DNA of 64,000 bases from Biomphalaria glabrata (lineage: Eukaryota > Mollusca > Gastropoda > Planorbidae): positions 46,238,884 through 46,302,883 of the forward strand of contig NC_074719.1 in NCBI RefSeq assembly GCF_947242115.1, written 5' to 3'. Numbering within the stretch: the stretch's first letter is position 1; every line of letters starts with the position of its first letter. The position numbers were made by a program, and so were the translations under genes. Below the pieces are notes generated by a model. It had not been told where the DNA came from, searched no databases, and was given only the letters and a program-made list of their open reading frames with translations. Below, piece after piece: positions 32,128 through 63,996 of this stretch.

Positions 32128-33584
32128 TTCTCTTTTCACTGTCTACTAAAGAAGCCAACAAAATGCAAATCTTTTTCACTGTTTGAATCATGAAAAAAAA
32201 ACGTACAATTGTTGTTCTCAGACGTGTAGGAGAGCAACCATCTGTGGCAGTGGAACTATCATCCAACTGTTTTACAATGCCTAACATAAAAGTATTTTGT
32301 TCACTATCAAGTCTTGTTGGTCTACATGATATTAACAATGTTCAGATATTGTTTTGTTCAAGTCTTATGTAATACCACGTACATGGAAGGTGGCCTGGTC
32401 ATGTTGTACTGGACCCTGCCCACTGCCATCACCTGACTGCAGGAAGTTTTAGCCTGGATGTGAGAGTCTTTATTTTAAGAGAAAATGCCTAACACTTCTA
32501 AAACCAAACAACATACCCACGTGGACCATTGTTTACATTTGTGTAATATAACTTGTTATCTTTCAATCAGTAAAATCCTAAAAGAGATATGACATTGTTT
32601 TAATCAAAGATGTTTTTGCCTCCCACAGATTGCCAGTATATAAAAACCAATGACCCCATATTGTGGTCTGCAAATGACTTATTTCAATATGTAATAATTT
32701 CATTCCAAATGAAGGTGGCACGTTTAAGTCTGGGGTTGTTTTAATTTAGGTTGATTGATGATTATTTTTTGATTATGATGAATTTTTTTGTATATGATTG
32801 ACGTAGGTCTGGTTTTGATTCTAGTGAATATCAGCTTTTCCTCTATGATTTTGTAATTAGTAATGTTTTCCTTGGTTGCAAGTACATTGTAATTTTAATT
32901 GGTTGCTTGAAGTCTATTTTAAGTCTGCTGGGAAAGTAAAATTTATAAGAGTTATGCCTCATTGGATGCATTTCTGATCATTTGTTACATCTGTTTTCAA
33001 TTTTTTTTTATTTCATTAAAATATTTAAATTAAAAACCTGAAAATATTTTAAATATTTTCTATTTAACTTAAAATAAACAATCCTAATTACTAAATGTCA
33101 AGAAATAAAAAAAAAATAAAAAATTCTCATTTGGTATAAAAAGCAAGGGACATAACTATGACCTTTTTGAAGGTGCATTGGTTTTTAAATAGTTTGGGGA
33201 GGCAACTGTGTAATATGTAGGTTTACAAATGTGAACATGTTCTTCCTAATTATTGTGTAATTCAATGATTGTTTTATTTATGTATTTCATGGTATGATTT
33301 AATAAATTTGCTTTAACAGTTTAGAAGACACAACTTTCTTTTTTTTTTATGCTTACATTTGTAAATTAAATTCTGTAAGAGGAAACTGATGTGTTAAAAA
33401 GTAGTTTGTGAGGCTTCATGAATGTGCAATAATTATTATTCTTCTTTTTCATTCTGCTAAATTCTCTGCTGCCGAGCTCTTTTGCATTCTGTGCCAAGGA
33501 AAACTAGTGTCCTGTTCCAAACTTTTCTCTGTAAAGAGCTCTGCCTGTGCTTCCTGGTTCCCTTTGATTGAAGTCACAGGCCTT

Positions 33585-33611
33585 CATATATATATATATA
33601 TATATATATAT
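33585..33611. repeat. (AT)n microsatellite
   Basis: Short alternating AT array between the convergent MIB-like and ankyrin genes. Confidence 0.85.
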
Positions 33612-34455
33612 GTGAGATTGAACCATTCTTCTATAAGGTTGCTGACACTATTATGAACTTCTGATCTGCCCAAGTTTTTCATAGATGACCCAGACTGTGA
33701 ATGTTTACTCTTTCATTTCCCATGATGCTTATGTTCCCGAGGATCTTTTGTAATGTGACTCTGATATTAAAACACTAGAAATACTTTTTTGAAAATACTT
33801 CCTTTGTACAATTTCTAGAGCGATTGTTTTACTCTTAATAACTAGTGGATGTTAGATTTAAAAAACAACAACTATGAACATTTATTACCTGGCCACATTC
33901 GCCACCCTTCCCCTGAGAAAGAATCCTGGTTAAGCGAATGTATAGATTTACTACACTTCATAATATTCCAATGATACATCTTTACATCTAGACTTAGGCT
34001 AGAAGACAATGCGCAAAATTTTCCTGAATATACATTTTTTAAAAATTCATCAATGAATGTGGAAAGACCTGAAAACGTATTTAAAGATTTTCTTGTTCTC
34101 TGGCCAAATTAAAATTTATTTCTTTTTTTTTTTTACTTTAAGTCATCACAACTATACCAGTACTAGTAAAGAATCACTGACTAAACATGTCCAGATATTT
34201 AATTATTTTTTTTTTATTTGTTTTGCAGCAATAAAATAAAAATACAAAGAGCTTGATTAAAATGGTTAATTAACCACAAACAATTTAACAGAACAAAAAA
34301 AAAAATGAGTAATTGATACCTCTTGTGGGGGATGTAAGAAGACATAATTCAACCATTCAACAGTATCTGTTAGTTTATGAAATTCTAGACCTTACAATAG
34401 TAACCATCAAACAAAATCCTAAAACTTGTTTCTTCACTAACTTAATAGTTCTAAT

Positions 34456-34626
34456 GGACCTCATTCACCAATTGTAAACAAACAACATTTAGCCATGTGA
34501 TTGTCTCTTCTAAACAAATTTTATGTAATCCATAAAGACTGTCACATTATTCTTTTTTTTTTCATTGTTTTATCAATATTATCACGTGGCTAAATGTTGT
34601 TTGTTTACGATTGGTGAATGAGGTCC
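34456..34626. mobile_element. Palindromic MITE-like element with ~46-bp inverted arms
   Basis: The arm at 34456-34501 (ggacctcattcaccaattgt, aaacaaacaacatttagcc...) is repeated inverted at 34581-34626 with a few mismatches, around an 80-bp AT-rich centre. No target duplication was found, so it is called a MITE by structure only. An RNA copy would form a long hairpin. It lies between the 3' ends of the two convergent genes. Confidence 0.7.
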
Positions 34627-35397
34627 ACTCCATACAGTTAGACCTCTTCAAACAAGGGACATACGGTAACTATAAAGCTAAATAAGCAACAAGTCAGGCT
34701 ATGTACAAGTGTGTTGGATATTACTACAAATAAATTGACCTGTCAATTGTACATAAAAACTAAATATTTCGTTAGATCCAGTGGCAGATAAGTATGTAGT
34801 GCACATGTGCATTTACAAGTAATAAATGCAATGATATCCTTAAATATGTTATGGTTTAAAACCTTAATAGCAAAAAAATTATACACCATCTTGACAAAAG
34901 AAAGGAATTGACGGAGGGAGCTCTCTTTTTTTTAAGTCATCTTTTTTTCCTCCTTATTTTTAAATGGCTACAGTAAAATGAAAAGGCTTTGGTCCAACTT
35001 TGAGATTCATTTCATCTATATCTTTTCATAAAAATACCATTTAACCAATGTGCTAGTGAACTCTAGTCAAAAGGATTGGATAAATTGTGTGAGTCATCTT
35101 GCAATAATAATTAACAAAGTATTTAGAAACTTGTTAGGTTTTCAGCCTGGCTGTTTGAACATTAATTTTATAATTTATAAAGAGTAAAGGTCCTCAAAAT
35201 TTGAATAAAACACTATACTGATCAAAGTTGTCTGTAGTAAAAAAAAAATTAAGGTCAGTAATTAAGTCGAACAGTTACAAACAACGAAAAGGAATTTAAA
35301 AACATAAGTAAATTTGAATATAAACTAAGCAATGTTGAGTTTGACTGAGCATTGCATGACAATGTAAACAAAGAAAAGGAAACAACATGTGCATGAC

Positions 35398-38300
35398 CTA
35401 AATATACATGAACGTGTCATCGCTGTCGTCATACATGACACTGCTAAAACATAGATCCGAGTCAGAATCGTACATTAACTGACGGGGGTCATCAAAGTCA
35501 AAGAATACTCCGGACGGACTATCTGGGACATGGTCCACCATGTTGATGCCCACGTCAAGAAAGCCCAGTCGATTGTGTGAAGCATCTGTCCCATAATCCA
35601 TGGGAACTTCCTCGTTCTTGAACAACAACTTATCCTTGATGACAGACGGGATCGGCAGCTGCATGATTCTCTCCTGTCTGCCAGGCGGTGAACCAATGGC
35701 AGCAGATGCTGCCACAAAACTCAGCTTCATCAAAGACAGGGGTTGAGAAGTGAACTCTTCCAAGAAGTCCACACAATCCTGCATGCTGATGGACTCTAAA
35801 AAATCTCTCAGTTTGCTGCACTGTGAAAACACGGTTAGGTCTGAAGCAGTGAGAAACCAATTCCCCGCCAAATACCTGGCTATATGAGAGTTGCCAGAGG
35901 CCAATGCCGCACTCAGAGGGGACGCAGCGTTCATGCTGTAACGCAGCATCTGCATTTCAAAAAACGCACCCATCCTGAACGAAATGGGCTGAAGATCCAC
36001 ATTACACGGGGACATCCCATGGGTGACAAAAAGCTGCACCAGCCTTCTTTTGTCCAACACTATCATTTTGTGAAACACTGAAAGGCAACGTTTCGGCAAA
36101 CTGGACATAGCTCCATACTTGAGCAGCTCTTCAATACATTTAATGTCACTGTCTTTAAATATCTGAGAGCTATCTAACAAGATGGACAGGGCGGTGATGT
36201 CGTTCTTTCTGGGTTCCTCTTTGTTAACAACATGAACATCCGCTCCAAGTTCTAATAAAGTTTTCATCAGCTCATAATTCACCATTTCAGCTGCTAACAT
36301 CAGTGGGGTGTAGCCCCTGTTACTTTGCTTATTGAGATGCTCTTTATCGAATGCTAAGAGCCGGACCACTTCGGTGCTAACATCGCACATTTTGATGGCT
36401 CTTAGTAGAGCATTGCAGCCTTGGGAGTCATAGACATCTACTTTAGCTCCCTTGTCTAAAAAGAGTTGCAAAATCTCAACGTTGCCAACTTCTGCTGCCA
36501 GAAGAAACGGGGTATCCCCGGAGTTGGTCACAGCATTTACATCGGCACCATACTCCAGAAGCAATTTAATATTGCCAATGTTTTCTGTACTGACGGCATA
36601 ATGAAGACAAGTGTCACCTTTGTCTGACATCAAATTGACATCTGCACCAGCATCCAGTAACAGTTTAACCATGTCGTATGTGTTCCCAAAGCAACCGCAG
36701 GCCTGCATCAAAGCAGTTTCCCCAGAGGCAGAAGCCTTATTCACGTCTGCCCCATGTTGTAAAAGCACTTTTGCCACATTGGGTACTGCTCTAATGATAG
36801 GGGGCCCAGACAATGGATGGCCTAGATTAACATCTGCCCCATTTTTTATCAGAAGTTCTACGCAGGAAACATCCTTGTTGCAGGCCAGCTGTAGGGGTGA
36901 GTCCATGCTGTCATTCAACTGGTTGACGTCAGCACCTTTGTCAATAAGAAGTTTGACTACGGCCGCATTATTCTGTTGTATGGCTCTGTGAAGTAAGCAT
37001 TTGGTATTGACATCCAGCTCATGATGTGTCAACAGATACTGCAATGACGAGACTCTGTTATTGTCAATGGAAACAATGGCAGCTTTGACAACATTCAGGT
37101 TTGCCCTCTTCTGGAGAAGAAGTTTAGCACAATTAACCTGGCCATATTTGAAAGCAATTAACAATGCGTCTTCTTGCTTACTATTCTTCAGCTTGTAATC
37201 TGCACCAGCATTCAGCAGTGTGTTCACTATATCAACATGTCCTTTCTCCGCAGCTATCATCAAGGCTGTCTTATCGTTCACTAGATAATTCAATTTGATT
37301 TGACTCATGCAAAGTAACTGAACCAGCTCGTTCTGACCAGATTTGACCGCTAGAATCAACGCATTCCCTTCCTTAGTTGAGCAATCGTCCGCTTTGGCGC
37401 CATTCTGAAGCAACAATTTGATCATTTCAAATCGTTTGGAAGTGCCAGGACTGTCTCTGTTGTTACCAGTTTGTCTGCACAATGTCTTGACTATCTGCAT
37501 GAGCGTGCTGCCTTCTTTGTTGGTTTTGTTGACCTCTGTGTAGCTGCAATCTAACAGAAGTTTGAAGGCCTCAAGATTACAGCTGGCAGCAGCTCTCATG
37601 AGGGCGCTTTGTTTGTTGTAGTTCTTCTTGCTCATATGTACTTCATCATTCATAAAGGACAACACCTGATGTAGATCCAGTCTTTTCGCCACATCCCACG
37701 CCGTCTCTCCGCGCTTGTTTTTGTATCTATCTAGCTTGGCGCCAGCATCAATTAAAATCTTGATGGCGTCCAAGTCCTGCAGTTCCAGCGCTCGCATTAG
37801 AGGAGTGCTCCCCTCTCCACACCCAACGTTCACATCTGCCCCATGATACAACAGCAAGGAAAGCATGTCTGAAGCCCCACACGGCTGAAGTGCTACATGA
37901 AGTGAGGTCTGACCATTGAAGCTTACAGCAGAAACGTTGGCACTTTTCTTCAGCAATGCTGTGGCTATGTCGAGATAACCCTTCTCCGAGGCTATCATTA
38001 ATGGCGTATATCCTTGTTCATCTAAACCGCAGGTCCTAGCTCCGGCACGTATCAGTTGTTGAACAATACTTTTATAGCCTCTTTTTGTCGCCTCAAGCAA
38101 AGCAAGATCTAAACCATTTTGGCTGGTACAATTAACACACTGCTTTAGAACAGCAGAAAAACTAGCCACATTTCCATTAGCTGCTGCCTCAATCAAATCT
38201 CTGTCCTTGTTTGCTGCATCTGATTGAGATGCCTGCGCTGCAGGAAAGGATTCAGCTATATTTTCTGCTTCTCTAGAGTATCTTCCCCTGTCTATGTGAG

Positions 38301-38472
38301 AAGTGTACCCTTGGCGCCTATTGGAGGGCTGCACGACTAAGCCATTGAGAACGCCAGATGGTCCAAAACCAAAATATCTGTAATTGGAGGCTTTGAAACT
38401 TTGCTTAGATCCTCTACCACCTCTTCCTCGTCCTCTTTCATTTTTTTTAAAGGCGCCTCTTTGGTTTTCCAT
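35398..38472 (-). CDS. Multi-ankyrin repeat protein with SOCS-box-like segment
   Basis: One uninterrupted coding exon for 1024 residues. The ATG at 38472 is preferred because a splice acceptor (ttttcttttcag) ends at 38478, so the seven codons before it are intronic and a 5' UTR exon must lie upstream. Residues about 10-22 are RG-rich (ERGRGRGGRGSK). About 22 ankyrin repeats follow (roughly 75-880), with classic forms such as GYTPLMIASEKGYLDIATAL and ALMIAAEKGHVDIVNTLL. Residues about 910-952 (LSLMKLSFVAASAAIG, then LPIPSVIKDKLLF) resemble a SOCS box with its LPxP motif, as in ASB proteins that bind elongin B/C and cullin 5. The last 60 residues are acidic (DFDDP, MYDSDSD, YDDSDD). A substrate adaptor role is inference; ankyrin proteins also act as plain scaffolds. 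I do not recognise the orthologue. Confidence 0.8.
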   Translation of the reverse strand: MENQRGAFKKNERGRGRGGRGSKQSFKASNYRYFGFGPSGVLNGLVVQPSNRRQGYTSHIDRGRYSREAENIAESFPAAQASQSDAANKDRDLIEAAANGNVASFSAVLKQCVNCTSQNGLDLALLEATKRGYKSIVQQLIRAGARTCGLDEQGYTPLMIASEKGYLDIATALLKKSANVSAVSFNGQTSLHVALQPCGASDMLSLLLYHGADVNVGCGEGSTPLMRALELQDLDAIKILIDAGAKLDRYKNKRGETAWDVAKRLDLHQVLSFMNDEVHMSKKNYNKQSALMRAAASCNLEAFKLLLDCSYTEVNKTNKEGSTLMQIVKTLCRQTGNNRDSPGTSKRFEMIKLLLQNGAKADDCSTKEGNALILAVKSGQNELVQLLCMSQIKLNYLVNDKTALMIAAEKGHVDIVNTLLNAGADYKLKNSKQEDALLIAFKYGQVNCAKLLLQKRANLNVVKAAIVSIDNNRVSSLQYLLTHHELDVNTKCLLHRAIQQNNAAVVKLLIDKGADVNQLNDSMDSPLQLACNKDVSCVELLIKNGADVNLGHPLSGPPIIRAVPNVAKVLLQHGADVNKASASGETALMQACGCFGNTYDMVKLLLDAGADVNLMSDKGDTCLHYAVSTENIGNIKLLLEYGADVNAVTNSGDTPFLLAAEVGNVEILQLFLDKGAKVDVYDSQGCNALLRAIKMCDVSTEVVRLLAFDKEHLNKQSNRGYTPLMLAAEMVNYELMKTLLELGADVHVVNKEEPRKNDITALSILLDSSQIFKDSDIKCIEELLKYGAMSSLPKRCLSVFHKMIVLDKRRLVQLFVTHGMSPCNVDLQPISFRMGAFFEMQMLRYSMNAASPLSAALASGNSHIARYLAGNWFLTASDLTVFSQCSKLRDFLESISMQDCVDFLEEFTSQPLSLMKLSFVAASAAIGSPPGRQERIMQLPIPSVIKDKLLFKNEEVPMDYGTDASHNRLGFLDVGINMVDHVPDSPSGVFFDFDDPRQLMYDSDSDLCFSSVMYDDSDDTFMYI
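35617..35745 (-). other. SOCS-box-like segment of the ankyrin protein
   Basis: It encodes residues about 910-952. The hydrophobic helix SLMKLSFVAASAAIG fits a BC-box start, and LPIPSVIKDKLLF fits the Cul5-box end (LPxP, then a K-x2-L pattern). The match is by eye; a variant BC box is implied because the usual PxSLxxLCR core is weak. Confidence 0.45.
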
Positions 38473-38883
38473 TGAAACTGAAAAGAAAAACAAATATTTT
38501 AGTAATCTGAAAAATAATTGTAAAAAGATTTACTTGTTACACATATTGAACAACAGGTAAATTGCAGATTTTAATTTTATGGTTCGGAAGACCTAGTTAT
38601 ACTTGCAACAACATAAAATTAAGACTGCATGGCTAAAAATAAATATTAGGCCGCAATCCACTTCAGGTTTTCTTAATGCTACTCCATGAGCTATCAATTT
38701 GTCTGAGGCTTAGTTCTAGAGTTGGAGTATGTGTTCATGTATGTATAAGAAAGGGTTCCATATTTGGGGGCTACAATAAGGTCATTGTCACCTGGTAGAG
38801 TTAGCTCAGGGAGCTACCCCCATTTTCCTAATAAAATTATTGTTAGTTTGTTCTTTTGTTAAATAATGGTTTAAAAAAAAATA

Positions 38884-39130
38884 AAAAGTACAAGTTCCTC
38901 TTTCAGACCTGCCATCTATCTACAGATGATGTTAAGGTCATCTATTTCTTTGGCCAATGGTAAATGAACCGCACAATGACGAACCGCCTTTACTTTCACC
39001 AGCTAAAATCAGGTACCCATTTCAGTCCAATGATCCCAGGAGCGCCTTAAAAATACTGAAAAGTAAAATCCCAGTCTTCACAGAGATTTGAACTCAGAGA
39101 TCCCGGTTTGGAAGCCAAGTGCTTAACCCA
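38884..39130 (-). mobile_element. SINE-A copy
   Basis: Tail gttcctctttcagacctgcc, body atcaggtacccatttcagtc and aatcccagtcttcacagaga, head ggaagccaagtgcttaaccc. It lies just upstream of the ankyrin gene's coding exon, likely within its 5' intron. Confidence 0.85.
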
Positions 39131-39479
39131 CCGATAAATGGTACCATAGTACAGTAAGTTAATTACCTACATTTAGTGTTTGATACATTAATGTAAAACG
39201 AGTGTTCAATTAGATTCTATTAAAATTTGTTTGTTTTTTTGGTTACGACATTTTCATTTACATGAAATGTAAGATTAAAATTAGAAAGACTTTACATCAA
39301 CTGAACATGTTTTCTTTAATAGACTTTACACTTTAAACACCTTAAATTAAGTTTAAAATTAGTAAACTACTAGTAAAGGGAACATAGAATGGTTTGGTAT
39401 ATTCTTGACATCTAAAAAAAAAATAAGTAACATAACAAACCCTATCGGCCTAGGATGCCCTATGATGGCCTATCTGATC

Positions 39480-39800
39480 TCTCCCTCACTCCCTGTCTAA
39501 AACAGTGTCTCAAACTCAATGACTAGAAAGAGTCCTAAGAGTCTCTAGTCTAGACTAGCTAGACGATCTATTCTAGATGATAGATCTACAACTCTACTGC
39601 TGATTCTATCCTGAGTCTAGATCTAGTCCTAAATCTACTGTCTAGTCTACAGTACTAGACATCTCTGGATTCTAATAGATCTACAAAGCTAGATCTAAGG
39701 TTTAATCTACACTGACTACACTCTTGTGGACCTCGTTCATGTAACTTTTATATAAATAAAAATAAAATGTCTAGACACGAGATCTATATAGGTCAGTATA
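39480..39800. repeat. TAGATC-rich low-complexity tract (B)
   Basis: Dense tctaga, ctagatc, agatct and tctagtct words, without a fixed period. It lies about 1.0-1.3 kb upstream of the ankyrin gene's coding exon. Confidence 0.65.
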
Positions 39801-40002
39801 ATTTAACAGAAAAAAATTAAAGCTGCCAAGCTGAGTTTTACGCAAAAATGTCAATAAGGTCAATAGATACATCTCTTGACCAATTGATTTAATTTGCATA
39901 TATATCTAATTCTAGATCTATTTAGTTTAATATCTTAGATATATATAGTAAACTGTGTTTTAGAAATTATGTGTAAATAAATATCTCAATTTTAATCTCA
40001 GT

Positions 40003-40150
40003 TGGATGGCTGCCTATTCGTGTGTTATGTTTCATTAAAATAGTTTTAAGTTTGAACCTAGTCCGTTGCAATCAACTGCCATCCTGCAGGAGGTTTGGAC
40101 AAGATGTAATAGTATTAATTTCTAAAGGAATGTTTGAAAATTTTAAAACA
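40003..40150 (+). mobile_element. SINE-C copy, diverged
   Basis: It has ggatggctgcctattcgtgt, B-box-like agtttgaacc, atcctgcaggaggtttggac and tttctaaaggaatgtttgaa, matching SINE-C order. Confidence 0.7.
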
Positions 40151-40283
40151 AAACAAAAATATTTATATTATTACGTAAATCATATAGAGGAAACTGTCTT
40201 AATACAAGTAAATAAACAGAGATTTGGAAACCCATCATTTTCACATTTAAAAAAAAGTAGTTGAGATGTTAAAAATGATACCA

Positions 40284-40312
40284 GGGCCGGCTAAGCATAA
40301 GTTTGATTAATT
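40284..40312 (+). mobile_element. Terminal fragment of a CAGGGCCGGC-type MITE
   Basis: ccagggccggctaagcataa resembles the inverted terminus at 63996 (cagggccggctttaggcata). Only the tip is present. Confidence 0.4.
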
Positions 40313-40859
40313 ATCATTACTTTAAACATCAAACGCTCTGTGGTCATACTTCCGATAGTTCCAGTAAAATCAGATTAGATCATGATATAGAGCTTAGTAT
40401 CAAGATATTTCGGCAAATCACAAGTCTTGGCAGCAACAAAGTAAACAATAAATTTTAATTTATAAGGATTAGTGCTTTCAATGGAGTAAGGAGGGAAGAA
40501 TGAAGTAGACCAAATTCACCAAACTTTAGCGATCTAGATCTAAATGAATCCAAGTAAATCTATGTCTATCTTTTACATCTATTCTTAGACGCTGCTCAAA
40601 CTTTTGTCTTTGACACAGGTTTCATTAGTTTGACTCTTTGTCAAGACTGAAGTTTCAATTTTATTTAGTTTGAGTTTGACTCGGCCTGAGACTGAGTCGT
40701 CTCGAGTACACCACAGTCACCAGACTCACTGTGATACTCACCAGACAACAGTTATTCAATTTACAGTACACTTGAGTACACTACACTTCTTATCACTTAG
40801 TCACTACTGTCAGTACAGTACTGCCGACAATACTGTTCACTACACTACAGTCAGTACAA

Positions 40860-41170
40860 GTACAGTACAGTACTAGACTCTTAGTCACTCTAGACTAGTG
40901 AACTCTAGTCTACAGTCTACATCTATAACTCAATTTGAGTACACTCAATCTCAGTGACTAACTCTAGATTTCTAGAGACTAGATCTAGTTCTCTACAGTC
41001 TACAGACAGTGAGTTGAGTGAGTAACAGTGACAGTAGTATTATATTTATACTAATCTAGTAACAGTGACAGCACTAGTCGTGACTAGTGACTAGACTAGT
41101 CTTCACAGTAACTTATACTTATAGATAGAATCTAGATCTCTAATTTTAGATCTAGATCTATAGTCTATTA
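40860..41170. repeat. TAGATC/CAGTACAG-rich low-complexity tract (C)
   Basis: Repeated cagtacag and tctagtct words merge into tctaga-rich sequence between the divergent ankyrin and CDC7 genes. Confidence 0.6.
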
Positions 41171-42049
41171 TCTTTAGTAAAGTGCGACGTTCGTTCGCAT
41201 TAACTTGATTAAGCCCGCCGGCAGCTATTTTCACGTTTTGATTTTTTAAGCACCATAACGGTTTGACCTATATCTATGAAAAAACTTATGGTATCTCTGA
41301 ATTCCTCGTCCTTTTGTCTATAAAAATAAACCTGATTTAGTGTATCACTTCACTAGGCTTAGTTAAAATATAAATGAGGTCAAAGAGGTGTAGGCTGGGT
41401 ATCGCCAAGCCTACTTTTCCTCGATCAGATTTTCCCCCAGTTAGTAAGCTCGATCGGTTGATGGAAGGCTCGAGCAGATCTAAGAAAATATATCTAAAAC
41501 ATGTTTTAATCTTTAACTTTCACTATTGACACTATGAAGTCATTTTCTTTTTACTCCAGCACAAGAACACCATCCATTGCCACCTTTCCCACGCTCCACA
41601 ACTTCAAATCTATATTATATCTAGTCTCTTTTTAGCTGATGAGCCATTAGATTTTAAAATAGCCTTAAGCCCATTACCCATTTCCTTCACTACCGGGTAA
41701 CAAAAAAAAAAATAATTCCACACCTCTAGAGTTTGACCTCATCATGAACTTAGCCTTTACAAGAAAAAGGAAATATTATGTGTCGGAAGTGAAGAAAAAA
41801 TGTGCATATGCAGTAGCAATTTTAAGCAGTAATTTGGTAAACATTCAAATAAAAAAGTTTTAGCAATAATAAGTGAACCGATCGAACCTCTATACAAATC
41901 GAGGCGATATGGCCTAAAGGCACTGGCCTAAAGTGTGCTGATGTATGTGCCAAAAAAACTTTAACACACACAGTAAAAAGTGTCTAAGTGACAGTTAACA
42001 CAAAAGACTTTGAGTCTAGAGTTGACAGAGTGACAACTGTGAGTGTGCC

Positions 42050-42305
42050 TGTACTGTAGTCAGACTGTAGATATCTAGTACTGTAGTAGTCTCACTAGTC
42101 TAGATTAATAGATCTACTCATCTAGAGTCTAGATTCTAGTCTTGTCGAGATAAGTAGATTTAGATCTAGACTTATAGAAATCTAGATTATTCTAGATCTA
42201 TATAGACTTAATAGACCTAGTAGAGATCTAATAGATCAGATAGGATATCTACATTCTAGATCTGTCTAGTCTAACTATATCTAGAACTAGATATATCGAT
42301 ATTTG
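42050..42305. repeat. TAGATC-rich low-complexity tract (D) upstream of CDC7
   Basis: Very dense tctagat, agatcta and ctagat words ending about 70 bp before the CDC7 start codon. Confidence 0.7.
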
Positions 42306-42373
42306 GAATATTGTAACTTAAATAAAATAATTAACTAATTTACACTGTTTTTTAAACATTACGAAAGGAATAA

Positions 42374-62328
<19,955 letters not shown>

Positions 62329-63300
62329 TCTGTTTTTTTTTTTTTTTTTTTTCATACAAATCTGGGTCATTGTTATTTTTAGGAGCTTAGTAAATAAAAT
62401 CCAGCTCTATAAGCTAACAGTATGGTGTCTTTGAAATAGACCAAGAGCAGATAATGTAAAGGTTTTCCTGTTAGGCGACCATTGGATAATGTCGCAGGGT
62501 TTACTGAGAGATGCCCTAAATTTCTTGCATTTTAGTGCTGCAAATATGCATTACCATATAGCTACCAAGGTGACGCCTTCCAATGAAAGACTCAATGTTC
62601 AAAATCTTAGGTCACCTGACCTTACACTTAGCTACTTTCTAGTAGCAAAGCCAGGATTCAGTTACTATGTAATTAGAGGCTGTAAGTGTATCACTGTGAT
62701 TACATATTTTATTTGGGTTTCTTTTTAATTTGAATGTAAGTTTTAAGCTTTATGAACTGTCTAGTTGGATCTAGGTCTGTTTTACCTCAAATTCCTTGTA
62801 TAAATTGTATTTCTGTGTTGTGAGCAGAAGTGCTGTGTGTTTACAGAGAGTTGTATTTTGTGTTAAGGATGTATGATATTAATGAGCCAAATCAGAATGT
62901 CATTGTGAAGAGATCTGGTGTGAAATAGTGCCATTTATCTGTTGTTTTTTTTTTAAGAATTTATTATCAAGCGCATTTTTAATTCATTTATCTTTTGTTT
63001 TGTTTTTTAAGGTATATTAATGTTCTTTTTTATGGTATCATCTTTTAACATTGAAGATTTTTTTTTTTTACTATTAAAAATTATTTTATGAGGTTTGTTA
63101 CAGTCATCATGGTTTTAGGTTTATAATATTTTAAAATCATCATTTTTTAAGTACGAAATTTTGTAGGTCACAATTTTGTTCTAGCTACTACTAGTGTTAT
63201 AGTGTTGATACGAAATAATTGGTTTCTCTTGAGAGATTGTAACATGATTTACTGCATGTATTTATATTCTGTAATAAATTAATTTTCCCATGACATGTTT
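62329..63300 (+). other. CDC7 3' UTR candidate and flank
   Basis: AT-rich, no conserved coding exon. AATAAA occurs at 62393-62398 (65 bp after the stop) and 63273-63278. Nothing else is recognised up to the MITE end at 63.9 kb. Confidence 0.5.
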
Positions 63301-63924
63301 AAATTCCTAGTTACAGACTTGTCAACTTTCCAATGCAAGTGATGCTGAAGATTACATCCCACAGGTTCTACCAGCTAGCCAACCCCTTTGAAAGTTCTGC
63401 CCATACTGCAGAATGAAGCGTCGGAGGTTCGGTTCTATTAGGAAGAATTTTGGGCAGTGATAAGATTCATGTGTGTGTGGGGGAAATGTATATAGCAGCC
63501 ACACTGAAAAGAATTGAATTGTCTATGGGGCGGAGGCTTTTTACACAGATAAGTCAAGATTTCAGGTGCAAAAAGGTTAATAAATACTTAAGAAAATTTG
63601 ATACCACTCACCACTTGATGCCCTTTTGCGCACCCCCATCCACCCACCCCCCCTGCCAATCGCAGTTAGTAAGTTATGTCTCTAGTTTGACCTCGGCAAC
63701 AGATTTTAAAATTATTAATAAGGTCTCTCCAATCAGATAGTGGTCTTTGTAAAAAAACAAACTTATTCAGATAAATATTATCATTTTATCTTGTCCATAA
63801 GGATCAACAATTAATTAATGATTATTTTGATTTATACTGATAAGCCACACACAATTTATGTACTTCAACACTAACAGTGGGCACAAGTTGTGAGCTATTT
63901 CTTCTCTTTAAAAAAATGTTTTAG

Positions 63925-63996
63925 AGACCTGTGCGAGGCCCATCATCAGTCAGTGGCCGCGGCTGCCTAGTTTGCTTATGCCTAAAGCCGGCCCTG
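63925..63996. mobile_element. MITE terminus (CAGGGCCGGC type)
   Basis: Read from 63996 backwards: cagggccggctttaggcata, agcaaactaggcagccgcgg. This is a widespread hAT-like MITE terminus. The other end was not found in the window. Confidence 0.55.

Larger units (their letters stand above)
30968..33320 (+). other. 3' flank/UTR of MIB-like gene and intergenic sequence
   Basis: No further coding exon was recognised. It holds SINE-C and SINE-A copies, the hAT MITE with LINE-tail insertion, and a 27-bp repeat. A canonical AATAAA at 33301-33306 could end a long 3' UTR, but nearer ends are equally possible. Confidence 0.4.
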
